From the NCBI GenBank assembly GCA_963971425.1, contig OZ020517.1:2296501-2360500 (forward strand): a stretch of DNA of 64,000 bases, given 5' to 3'. Every line of letters begins with the position of its first letter. Position 1 is the first letter of the stretch. The DNA is from Bryoerythrophyllum caledonicum (Eukaryota; Streptophyta; Bryopsida; Pottiales; Pottiaceae). A program made the translations under genes and the position numbers. Under the pieces are notes generated by a model, which saw only the letters and a program-made list of their open reading frames with translations, had not been told where the DNA came from and searched no databases. Positions 12,000-22,735 of the stretch are shown here, one piece after another.

Positions 12000-12376
12000 A
12001 GCGTCGCTGAGTGAGATGGTGACTAAATTGAGTCATTCATTGAGTTGGGAGAACGTGACTCTTTGGAGTCACATCTATTTGGCAACCCCTAGTCACAAAT
12101 ACTCAAATAGCTTCCAAATGGTATGACTAAATGTAGTGAGGTATCAGTTAATACATGATTGGTTTTATTACTGCGCATAGTAATGAGATCTTGCACGCAT
12201 TGAGTCATACATTGAGTTTGGAGAATAGGACTCTTTGGAGTCACTTCTATTAGACTACCCATAGTCACGAATATTGAAATAGCTTCTGAATGCTATGACG
12301 AATTGTAGTGAGATATTAGTGATCACATCAACGGTTTTATCACTACACATAGTACTGTGGTGGTGACTACATTATG

Positions 12377-15178
12377 TCATACATTCTGCACTTTCCCGAA
12401 TGCCACAACTTTATCCTCTTCTCCTTCTTCAAGTCCCTTGAGTCTCACAGGGTCACCCTTCTTGAACTCCGGGTCCTCCCCTTCTTGTATAGCCTATATT
12501 AAATAAAAACACACACAATACAAGGATTAGTTGGGACTGAATTGCTGCCTTGATACAAAGATGTACTTCTCCAAGGCTCATGGCACTTATTTAAATTCTA
12601 TGACTGTGAGAAGTCACGTATTCTAACGTCATTACTAATCTCAGTCACATATTCCAACTTCATGACTGTCTCTGGTCAAGCATGGTCACTCGTTCCATAT
12701 GAATGACTAAAAACAGTCACAAACTTGGCATACTGAATTTGTACAGAACTAAGACACTTAGACACAACATTCCAAGATGTAGCTCATGGCACTTACAGCT
12801 GAGCTCATTGGTGCGTTCACGTTTTTCTTCAGTCTCACAGGGTCACCCTTCTTCAACTCGGGGTCGGAGGTTTCTTGTACAACCTATAAAAGTAAAAAAA
12901 TACACAAAACAGGGATCAGCTGGGACTGAATTGGTGCTTTCAAAAATAAAAATGTGAAAATACAAGGTTGACTACACATACATGTTCACTTACCAGTGCG
13001 TTCATGTTTCTCTTCCTCTTCCCTTTCGCGTTCTGCTGATTCTCAATTCTTATGTATTCTTGAGGAAATTCTAGTCACTTATTCAAATTCTATGACTATG
13101 AATAGTAATATATTCAAAACTGGTGACTGTGAGAAGTCACATATTCTAACTTCATTACTAATATTGATCACGTATTCTAGATTCATGACTGTTAAAGGGA
13201 GATTTCATCATTACATCACATTACATCAGATCTAGTGTTTTCACACCAGATTGCAACAGATCAGACCATACCCACAACTAATCTGGATGTTTTCTCACTC
13301 TAATACTCCAGATTTGAGTAGGGTTTAGTAGATCAAGCTAGATCTACATCAGATCTAGTGTATTTTGACCAGATCTACAATACCCACAACCCAATTTCAT
13401 CACAAATGCTCTTCAAACATCAAGATCTACTCACACCTTCAAACCCTAAGACAAACACACAATAGATAGTAGCAAAGTCTTGCTTTACTTCCTCACACGT
13501 CCACAAAGTCCACATCCATACTCACTCTAACCCTAGATCCACACACTAACTTCACTTCCTAGCTCTCTAACTCCACTTCTACCCTCTAGTTGCAACACCA
13601 CAAGAGATCAGCCCCTACAAGAGAAGAGAGAGGAAGAGAAGAGCACCTCCAAAGCCTAAGAGGCGGCTCTCTAACCCCTCCAAACCCTAATTTTCCCTAA
13701 TGGATGAAAGGTGTCCGGATGGATGACATCCATGTCCGGACAATTTCATCCAAAATCTGGACAGTTCATCCAAAGTCCCGACTAGATAGTATCATCCACT
13801 GTCAGTTCGGACAGTCTCATCCACTGTCCAGATTCATCCACTGGTTACTTTTTACCAATAGAACTACTTAGTAACTCAAAAAATTACTACCTGGAGCTTC
13901 TAATAAGCCTAAATCTCCGGTTAACAATGACTACATCTAGTAAAGCCTGGTCACTCGTTCCATATCAATGACTACAAACAATCACGAAATCCTAAGCACA
14001 TTGAATGTTGCAAGAACCAAGGCACAACACACATCAAAATGCTATTCGTACCTGTAGTGCCAAGATACTTTCGTGAACGTCATCTGCCTTTTGTGAAGTG
14101 TCGGAGCCGGTGGACTCTGAGCTGGAGCTGCTCTTTTCACTTGCTGCCTTCGTGGGGGTGACAACGGGAATCTGCAGGTGCTGCATGATGCGTTCAATGT
14201 TCTTCTCAATGGATCTCCGCCAATCACTATCGTGCTCTGGCTGTGCATCAGATACTCGGCTACTCGGGGAGGTTTCCTTTCCCGGAATGAGTCTTCGAGG
14301 GGCATATTTGACCCGTGCAAGCTCCCTTTCAATTTCACCCCTAGTTGGGCTTCTCTCCAGCTCAATGGCCTGCACAGGAGATATTACATTCCCTAGTTAG
14401 TGCTGCATGATTAGTGCCAATTGATGAGGCTTCTCTCACGATTGCAGGAATCTGCTACGTTGTCGGGTTATCACCAAAACTTCACGGGCTTCTGCAAGGC
14501 AACGAGCAAGACGTGCAGGAAGGACTAGACTTGGAAAATGTGACCAACTTCAACACAGTCTCGCGGGCTAAGGAATGGGCTGCTGCCGTCAACTGTCCTC
14601 AAAAAAGGATGGATTAACTTAGTCGGACATCTCTATGACTAAACAGAGTCACAAATTTGAACGAGATGACTGAGAACAAGTACAAACTCGGTTTCGATGA
14701 CTGCACAGTCACAAATTTGAACGAGATGACTAAAAACAAGCACAAACTCGGTTTTGATGACTGCACCTAGTCCCTTCAAGGCCTGATTTGCGCTATGGCA
14801 CAGTTATACAGCCTTTGAGATCAGGAGCTGTAATGGACTTCTGACAAAACTAAATCTGAATAGATGCAAGTTTCTCCAAATACCAGTGGTCATCTGACTT
14901 TGCTGGAAGTCTACAAAGCTTGGAATGATTGTCATGAAAGACGTAAAAACATAGAGTGAAAACTAACCAAAATTAGCTCGAACATATTCTTCGTTGCGCC
15001 CGGCTGAAGACGGCTTCCTCACTTGGGCTCGGCTGTATCGCAGCTTCTCTGCTTCATGCTGTTTTTTCTCCTCCAAGATGAGTTTTGACAACTTTACCCA
15101 ATGGTCATGCCGAATGTGCTTTGGCTTGTCCTTCCCTTTTTGCATTCTTTTCTTCAACTGATATCTCTTCACCTTCAA
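12377..15178 (-). pseudogene. CACTA TNPA-like (Transposase_24-type) gene, partly reconstructed exons
   Basis: Exon candidates in order on minus are: 15178-14968 (basic; DHWVKLSKLILEEKK and PSSAGRNEEYVRANFG), 14369-14052 (AIELERSPTRGEIERELARV, then an S-rich stretch), about 13060-13000 (ENQQNAKGKRKRNMNAL), 12883-12797 (VVQETSDPELKKGDPVRLKK) and 12493-12377 (EGEDPEFKKGDPVRLKG through VVAFGKVQNV and stop). The pattern of W...K..R..SR, then a P-x-R-x-E block, then a G-x-x-V-x-L...VA-x-G tail is that of the En/Spm-associated TNPA-like proteins that bind subterminal repeats. The first two exons do not join in phase, so an exon is missing or the gene is broken. The two C-terminal exons look like duplicates of one another. 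Confidence 0.5.
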
Positions 15179-15665
15179 CTGGCCGGGGTTCGGGGGACTA
15201 TGTGCTGACTATGGGAAGTTTGAATTACTGCTCCTGTATTGTAAGTGGGTCCAAGCTACATGGATTGGGCCACGGGCAACTATGAAGAGAGATGAGTACG
15301 GTTTCACTCTCATGAACATAGACCGTACCATTCCGTACTCATCAGATTCGTTTGCGTTTCCTCTTCATGCTCAACAAGTCTTCTTTGTTGACGATGTGGC
15401 ACATCCTGGGTGGAAGGTTGTTTTACGCAAGGAGGCACGAAGTGTGAGAGTGACCTCCATGGCTGAGGGAAGACCAGATCTACATTGCCTAAGCGTACAG
15501 GACGATGCTGAAATTCAGGGATTGATGGCACAGAATGTCACTGACGATACCGCAGCAATGCCACCTGTTTTATCAAGTTCTAGGGAGTTGTCTAGCAACA
15601 AGGTGCAGCTTGCTCTGCAAATGGAGGATACAGAGGCGGACTACAATGATGAGTCACCACAGTAG
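15161..15665 (+). pseudogene. CACTA TNPD-type transposase, C-terminal DUF4216 fragment
   Basis: The frame through DYGKFELLLLYCKWVQ, RDEYGFTLMNIDRT and FPLHAQQVFFVDDVAHPGW to KVVLRKEARSV matches the DUF4216 domain found at the C-terminus of plant CACTA transposases (Y-x-G-x-x-E...L-x-x-C-x-W, then DxYGFTxxN, then QAxQVFYxxD). It ends at a stop at 15665 after an acidic tail. The catalytic RNase-H-like transposase core, which should lie upstream on the same strand, is absent. The start of the fragment overlaps the first exon of the opposite-strand TNPA-like gene. A plus-strand frame at 14414-14617 could be another remnant, but I could not identify it. Confidence 0.65.
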
Positions 15666-17176
15666 GAGTGTAGGAGCCCAACTACTATCTGTAGAATTTT
15701 GGTACAGCTAAGGAGTAGTCACAGAGATTGCATAGTTAACAAATTGGAGTTGTATGGAGAAAGGCAGTTCATTACCAATATAAGTAAAGAAAACTGTCCA
15801 GTTGACTATGTAATGTTGCAATCATTACCAGTATGAGTAAAGAAAACTGTGCACATGACTACAGTATTTTGCAATCACTTTGACATCTCAAAAAAGTTTG
15901 TGCATCATGAAAATAAGTGGAAAGATAGAGCACGTGCTAATCAAGAGTTTTGGACTCTTCTGCAAGTAGTCAGTAATTGTTTGAAGTTGTATTTATAGGT
16001 GTTGCTAACATGCAAATCATTACTAATATAAGTAAAGGAAACAGTCTACATGACTATGTGATTTTGCATTTATTACTAATTGTAGTAAAGAGAACTGTTC
16101 ACATGACTGTATTATTTTGCAGTCACTTTGATGTCTCAAAAACATATGGGAATGTGATCAACTGTAGCCCAATGTGTCAGCATGGAAAATCTAAAGCAAA
16201 GTGAAGGCATTTTCGTGCATCTAGAAAGTAAGTGGAAAGGTAGAGCAAGTGCTAATCATGAGTTTTAGACTCTTTTGCAAGTAGTCAGTAATCGTTTGAA
16301 GTTGTATTCATAGGTTTTGCTAACATGCAATTCATTACTAATATAAGTAAAAGAAATTGTCTAGATGACTATCGGATTTTGTATTCATTACTAATTGTAG
16401 TAAAGAAAACCGTCCACATGACTACATTATTTTGCAGTCACTTTGACGTCTCAAAAAAATATGGGAATGTGATCAATAACGGCTTTTTTGTGAGCATGGG
16501 AAATCTATATGAAAGTTAAGCCTACAAGGCAATTTCGTGCATCTGGAAAGCAAGTGGGAAGATAGAGCAAGTGGGAAGATAGAGCAAGTGGAATCATGAT
16601 TTTTGGACTCTCTTGCAAATTAGTTACTAATTTTTGAAGGTGTATTTAAAAGTGTTTCTAGAATGGTGCCCTAAAATGACATCCTAGAATGTTTGCGCGC
16701 AAACATAGTAGTGTTGAACAGGGAAGTTATTATGTAAGTGGAGATTATGGACCTACTCCAATTTCACAGCACTCACCTATTGAGCCAACGAGTAGAGGAC
16801 TTCAAAATCATCTGATTGACATATATGACTACTACTAGTCAGGTTATTTACTACATGACTGCGTGTAGTCACCCAAACCAACTCTCTTACTACAATAAGT
16901 CATACATAAACCAATTACCCTTACCATATGACTACATTACTATGACTACACATAGTAAGCACTCAGAGCATGACTCAGGGAACCGTGCAGGAGAACATAT
17001 GTCCCGTTCCCGTAGCCGTTCCCACCCAGGTCCTCAAAAATATGACTACATATATGACTAGTGCATGACTGGACCCTCTTAGGACTGATTTTAGACTAAA
17101 CCAATGACTGAGGTGACTACGCAGTCATATGCGCTTAGTCACATCCAGTCACATTGGGCTGGTTTTCTTGTAGTGA

Positions 17177-20100
17177 GAAGTGCCACGGACTAGCAGACAG
17201 CAATGTGCAAGCACTGAACCGCAAGAAACAGCACACAATAAGACAAAACCGCGCGAGTCTTACAACACAGAAGCATCAAAAAGAAGACAGAAAGGAGACA
17301 AAGGCCGATCATCACCCAAATTCCAAAGGTATGTACCCAAACATAAAACTGATAAGTCACCTTTCTCAAGTCGGAAAGGTGTCAAGGGTTCATGCCATAA
17401 GTGCGGCCGTAAAGGCCACTTTGCTAAAGAATGTAGGATGCCTACTTACTTTGTAGAATTAGACAGAGAACTCGAGAGGTTGAGGGGCGAGAAGAGGGAA
17501 ATGCACACCCTTGATGCGCCGTCCCTCAAGGAGTTAGATTATAAAAATTACATCGTTGGATTTGAGAAGCAATCGACCCAGGCTAAGTTCGCCCTACTCG
17601 ATAGTGCATCTACTCACACCACAATTCAGGATCAAAATTTCTTTGAGTTTGAGACTCAAAATAAACCCTAGCAAAGCTGTGAAATTGTCACAATTGCTGG
17701 AAGTCAGAATTTTAGATTTGAAATGGTTGGGCAACGATTGTATTGCCTAGGGGATTCCCTTTTAAGTATAAAAGGACCATGCATGCCTTAAGTGCCCGCC
17801 GTAGCCTGATCAGCTACAGGGATATACGGGAAAATGACATCGACATCTCCACAATGGTGGGGAAAGATGAAGAAGCGTTGGAGCTCAGGCAAGGGGGCGC
17901 TAAGGAATCTTGCCACCGCCACCGTGGGAGCCAACGGCATGAGCTTCCCATCAAAGCATTGGGAAGAAGCCCCATTCCATATCGAGATGATAATGAGGCT
18001 GGCAGACCTGCCCGAGCAAACAGGCTCGCGGCAAGGGACTGTAGAAGAGGAACAACGTTCCTAACAACATCAGTTAGAACGGACCTATGGCATAAACGCC
18101 TAGGACACCTTCGGACGAAGATGTTTTGAAGGATGCTGCCGACACTGACGGGGCACAGTATGTACACAAGTGAGGCGGAGAAGGTTGCCAAATGCACAAC
18201 TTGCATACAAGGCAAGGTGATCCGGTGCCCCTCCCGACGAAAGCTGCCAGCGGAAATGCCCGCGGCACTTCACCAACTACATGGGGACGTATGCAGCCCC
18301 ATAAACCCCCCATCATGTCAGTTTTGGTATTTTATGGTTTTGGTTGATGCTTCCGGTAGACATGCAGAATTGATGTCTCCATACTGACCACTAGAAACAT
18401 GGTCTTCTCAAAACTTCTAGCAATGATCCTTAGATTCTGGAACCATTTTCCCGACCCCCCCATTTGTTTTCTACGTATAGATAACGCACACAAACTTAGA
18501 TCCCATGCATTCGAGGACTATTGTACAACCTCAGGAATAGAGTTGACATATTCGGTCCCTTACGAACATTCATAGAATGGACTAGCAGAAGCCTTTATTA
18601 AGAAAATACAGTTAGTAACGAGACTGTTACTCCTCTAGTCTCAATTTCCATCCACCATGTGGGAACCTGTTGTGCTTCATGCCACCATGCTTCTCTGATT
18701 ATGTCCAACGTTATTAAGCTCACAATCACCGTTAGAGCTCATGTTGGGCAGAACTCCGAATGTAACTCACTTGCGCGCATTTGGTTGCCAAGTTTGGGTC
18801 CTAGTCCTCGAACCTAACTAGAAAACCATTTTAGCCCACATAAAACAAGCTATCTACCTAGGGTACGATTCGCCTAGTATCAATCGATATATTCTCAGAA
18901 ATAGAGGAAATACACAAAGCTCGGTTCTAGAACTGTCGATTCATTGAATCCACCTTCCCAAAAATAGTTCAGACGACACAATCCTCTAAGCTCAATTTTA
19001 GAGCCCCCGAAACCCTCACAGTAAACCCTCATCTCAAGACGGCTCTGGCCGATATATAAGTGAGAAAGATACTAGACATCCGGGCACCCGCAGAGAATAT
19101 CCCGAACGGACTTAGCTTCGAACCCCAGATCATTAGAAATCCCTTCCTTGGAACCGGGAATCAGTTACCACCGCCTCTACCAAAAAAGAGAAATGCATAG
19201 ACATATACCCCAACCCCAATTAAAGCTAGATGCACAAAACCTGCCAATATGCACACTGATTGCATAATTCAGATCTTACCCGAAGGATTAGGATCTCCAG
19301 GAGTGTTGGGAATTTCAGGAGGAAAACTGGTAGTCACGTTTATATCATAGTTGACTAACCTAGAGCAGGAACCAGCTTCCCTGGAACAAGCCAAATCTAG
19401 CCCCGAATGGCCATAGTGGAAAGCGACATTACAAGCCTAGTACACATCCCTCTAAAAGCAAGGAGTATTCGGGCCTCTGATCATCAACCTACTTGAGAAA
19501 CCGATAGGCCACAAGTTGATCTTTACTAGAAAGCGAAATGAACACGGTGAAGTATTGAGATTCAAGGTCAGATTTGTCGCCCAAGGATTCAAACAACGAC
19601 CAGGGATAGATTTCAAACAAACGTTCTCTCCGGTGATGGATAGCACCTCATTAAAATATATATTAAGCCTATCAGCCCAGCTATCACTGGAAATCCAATT
19701 GCTTGACGTAGTTACGGCGTATCTGTATGGAAACTTAGATGCCGAAATACATATCCGGCCAAACCAAACTTTCTTCCTGAAAATACCCTCGCTAAACTAA
19801 GGAAACACTGAGGACTCAGATTGCACAGAGCCTTGTATGGCCTCAAACAAGCCGGATGCATGTAGTACCACCATCTCCGGACTTTCTTATTATCCCAAGA
19901 TTTCACAAATCATCCCGCCCTCCCATGTGTCTTTGTCATGCGAGACAGCTCGGAATTCATCATTTTCGCCGTATACATGGATGATCTAAACCTGGTGGGA
20001 ACTAAAGCACTTTACTTACACGTTGAAAACCTACTGACCTCAATATTTGAGATGAAACTATTGGGAAGAAATACATTTTGTATAGGTCTCCAGATCCGCC

Positions 20101-20965
20101 ACCTCCTCGATGGAAGCATTTTACTCCATCAAGGAACATATGTCAAGAAGCTACTCCGCAACTTCAACATGGACCAAACTCACCCACTGGCAGCACCAAT
20201 ATCGGACAAAGCAAAACCAGAGAGGACCCCTACCGACCTTGCGAGGAGGAAGAGGAAGAAGTTGACAAGCCGTAGTACCTCATAACGGTCGGTGCCCTAC
20301 TCTACCTCGCTATCCACACACGACCTGACATCTCGTTCGCAACGAGCGTCTAGCGAGACACAGTCAAAACTAACAACCCGATGTTGGAGCGGCGTCAAAT
20401 ACCTACTGCGGTATCTGAGAGAAACTGAGGACTTAGGACTGCACTTCAGGAGAGACGAGCCCGCTAAGATCGTCGGCTATGCTTACTCCGGGTTCAAGAC
20501 AAATGAGATCTCCGGAGAATCACAGACCGGATACATCTTCATGAAGAATGGAGCACCAATCTCATGGAAATCGGTCAAGCAGACCGTAACCGCAACATCA
20601 ACAAACCACACGGAGCTACTTGCGTTCCACAAAGCCGCACAAGAAGTCGTTTGGTTAAGAACCATGCACCAAGTTATCTCCGATCGGTGCGGCCGGACCC
20701 TGGACAAGAAACCAACAATTATATTCGAAGACAATGTTGCGTGCATTGATCAAGTGACATCGAGCTTCATCAAAGATGACCGCATTAAGTACATCAACCT
20801 ACATATTTTTGGATTCACACATGATCTCACGGAGTCCGGACAAATTGAAGTACAAAAGATCAAATTCGCTTGCAACATAGCAGACATGCTGACGAAAGCC
20901 CTCCTAGCGTACAAACATCGGAAGTTGATCCATGACACAGGGATGAGAACCATCCAAGAATCATT
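17177..20965 (+). pseudogene. Copia gag-pol pseudogene
   Basis: Visible pieces are: a CCHC zinc knuckle (CHKCGRKGHFAKEC, about 17394-17435) and an aspartic protease-like motif (LLDSAST) in frame 17180-17671; a GAG-pre-integrase motif (LWHKRLGHL, about 18089) and C-x-x-C near 18200; the start of the integrase core (HGDVCSPIN); reverse transcriptase blocks (RFKVRFVAQGFKQRPGIDF, about 19561; VYMDDLNLVGT, about 19971); and an RNase H region (TNHTELLAFHKAAQEVVWL, about 20605). Many frameshifts and stops separate them. The N-terminal gag is missing upstream of 17176. It is non-functional. Confidence 0.85.
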
Positions 20966-21064
20966 AGGTACTAGAAGATTACACTCTTTTCTTTTATTAG
21001 GTTTTTTCCTTGAAGTTTTCCTAGTAAAAGTTTTTAATGAGATAATCGTATGGTCAAGGAGAAG

Positions 21065-21279
21065 TGTTGAGATAGACGCCCATTCATTAAACTCCAAGGT
21101 TACAATTGTCCAACTACCCGTATCAGTACCACTGATCCTGACATTACTACTAGTTAATACTTAGTTAAGCCTAAGTGGCGGCTCCACCTCGGAGTACGGT
21201 TCCCGCCCTATTAACGGGCATATGTATTAACCAACTATATAACCATATCCCCTGAGGGGAAATCTATCTTTATCCTTCA
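21065..21279 (+). repeat. 3' LTR of the decayed copia element
   Basis: It starts TGTTGAGATAGACGCCC after a purine tract and ends about TATCCTTCA. It is about 215 bp long. It aligns with 3543-3582 plus 4098-4275 and so provides the empty-site evidence for the Helitron. The exact 3' boundary is uncertain by several bases. Confidence 0.75.
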
Positions 21280-21289
21280 ATGATTCTTC

Positions 21290-22018
21290 ATCCTCTTCTT
21301 CTAGGCTCCATCATCTCCATCTTCTTCTTCTTCTCCGTCTTTTTCATCTTCTTCATCTTCTCCGTCTTTTTCATCATCTTCTTCTTCGACTTCTTCGTCT
21401 TCTTCTACTTGTTTGATTTTGTCGTCGTCTTCTTCTGCTTCCTCTTCTTCGTTATTTGCAATCACAACCTTCTCACACTCATTTTGTTTAGGAATTGGTG
21501 GGTATTGAAACGGGCCTTTCACAATAATGTAGCCATTCTCGGAGTTACTAGGAAGAAAGCGTCACTTGTATATAGTCTTTATGAACAAAATGGATATGGA
21601 ATTTTGCGGCGCTGCTCCAAAAGAATCATATATTTGAATCGACAGACTTGGAGAGGGCCTCTTGAACTTGATCGTCACTCGCAATAACGTTGGTCATGTT
21701 CTCGTTTGGCATCACATGTTCCTGTTCCTACATCATTCAAAACACCCTGAAATGCATTGAGACCATCACTCTATATATTTCCGTATACCAGTATTCACCT
21801 TCAATATCCCAGGAGAAGCGAAAAGCACCGTCGTTTAAACATTGACGGTAAAGAATTGGAGATTTCTTCGTCTCCCAGAAGCTACATTCACACCAAGTCT
21901 TTGTCTGGCATTCCTTGCTCCTTCGTGAATATCAACGTCCTGGGAGAGAAATTCTTCTCTTGGAGAGTCCAACTTCTTGTATTCCAAGTTGATCCTCCAA
22001 CATATTTATAATCAAAGT
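21290..22018 (-). pseudogene. HET-domain gene relic, downstream half
   Basis: On minus, directly past the copia insertion, the frame reads STWNTRSWTLQEKNFSPRTL and then IFTKEQGMP before a stop. This is the hallmark of the HET (heterokaryon incompatibility) domain, R-x-W-x-x-QE-x-x-x-S-x-R-x-L-x-F. Further on, SDGLNAFQGVLNDVG matches the D-x-LNAF-x-G-x-L segment that follows in HET proteins. The end is an E/D-rich low-complexity run (21301-21450). Several stops and frameshifts make it a pseudogene. The upstream half is at 27348-27700, beyond the copia element. Confidence 0.6.
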
Positions 22019-22411
22019 TTTTGAAATATTATATTCCCGCTCCTAGTACAGTGACACCGACTCACGTCGTGGACAGCATGGGAGTCATACTCGTCCTGTC
22101 AACATGGCACCAACGTTGTTCTCATGATCACACCACCAACTCATGAGAACACCGCTGACTTTGCACACAAACCATATTACATATAAAACTTAGTATGCAC
22201 AGATGACTGATCATCCTAAGCCATTATGCCTGCTAGTGAGTCAGAAGCGAGAGATACAAGATATATGCTGTAAGAAAACCGGCAATAAAGATAGCCACTT
22301 TATTGCCAGCCTTGGAGTCGCCTGAGTCCATGTTTGAGTCGTTGAGTATGCCTGTGGTAGACTGACCGCTTCATCTACCTACAGAGCACCTTTTTGCTGT
22401 AGTTAACAAAA
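22019..22411 (+). repeat. 5' LTR of the intact copia
   Basis: The boundaries come from the AAAGT target duplication and from the PBS starting at the next base. They give LTR ends TTTTG...CAAAA, a perfect 5-bp inverted repeat, in place of the usual TG...CA, which would lie three bases further in on each side. The LTR contains an AATAAAG polyadenylation-like motif near 22285. Confidence 0.85.
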
Positions 22412-22425
22412 GGTTATGGGCCCAC
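22412..22425 (+). promoter_or_regulatory. Primer binding site, tRNA-iMet anticodon-region (half-tRNA) type
   Basis: GGTTATGGGCCCAC is complementary to the anticodon stem-loop region of initiator tRNA-Met (which contains GUGGGCCCAUAACC), and not to the tRNA 3' end (whose complement would be TGGTATCAGAGC). Priming from a cut tRNA half is established for Drosophila copia and yeast Ty5. It directly follows the 5' LTR with no spacer. Confidence 0.7.
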
Positions 22426-22735
22426 GCCGCCGCAACTGCTGCCCCGCCATGATGTTATGATCTGTTCTGAGCTGCTTCGGAACACTGTTCATCTGGATCT
22501 GGAACTTGTCGATTAGTTAGCAGTTTCCATGGCAACATGCAGGCATGCAACTGGATGTTCATGCCGGTGCTCGAAACTTTGCTTTATCTTGATCTGTTTC
22601 TTTCTATCAATTGCTATTTGGTCCATGCTCATCGTATGCCTGATCATCGCCAAGTACGTTCGTCTTTAGAGTAAACATAAAGTTTTTTGAGAGATAGAAC
22701 GTGGTCCTCAGTAGTCAACATTTGCAGCGACTACA

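Larger units (their letters stand above)
12000..17175 (+). mobile_element. CACTA (En/Spm-type) element, right part with exact right end
   Basis: The right end at 17156-17175 reads GGGCTGGTTTTCTTGTAGTG, whose complement starts CACTACAAGAAAACCAGCCC, the hallmark terminus of plant CACTA elements. The DNA inside it is dense with short subterminal motifs of the ATGACTACA / TAGTCAC type, in both orientations, at about 12000-13200 and 14630-17150. It carries a DUF4216 fragment of the main transposase on plus and a TNPA-like gene on minus. The left end was not found; 12000 marks only the start of the recognisable subterminal motifs. The right end abuts the gag region of a copia relic, so the CACTA inserted into that retroelement. 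Confidence 0.7.
17176..21279 (+). mobile_element. Decayed Ty1/copia retroelement (gag-pol relic plus 3' LTR)
   Basis: Pieces lie in the copia order PR-INT-RT-RH. The gag remnant is cut off on its left by the CACTA terminus. A purine-rich tract (AAGGAGAAG) directly precedes the 3' LTR start TGTTGAGATAGAC at 21065. The matching LTR, split by a Helitron, lies at 3543-4275 in the same orientation. If both belong to one insertion, the element has been blown apart to about 17.7 kb by nested elements. Confidence 0.75.

Noticed and set aside
12301..12360. CACTACACATAG as the missing left end of the CACTA element
   Set aside because: Only the first six bases agree with the right end (CACTACAAGAAAACC), and subterminal motifs and the TNPA-like stop continue on both sides.
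21301..21522. Minus-strand ORF with long E/D runs as a separate acidic protein gene
   Set aside because: It is a GAA/GAT microsatellite read in frame, and it lies in the tail of the HET relic with stops around it.
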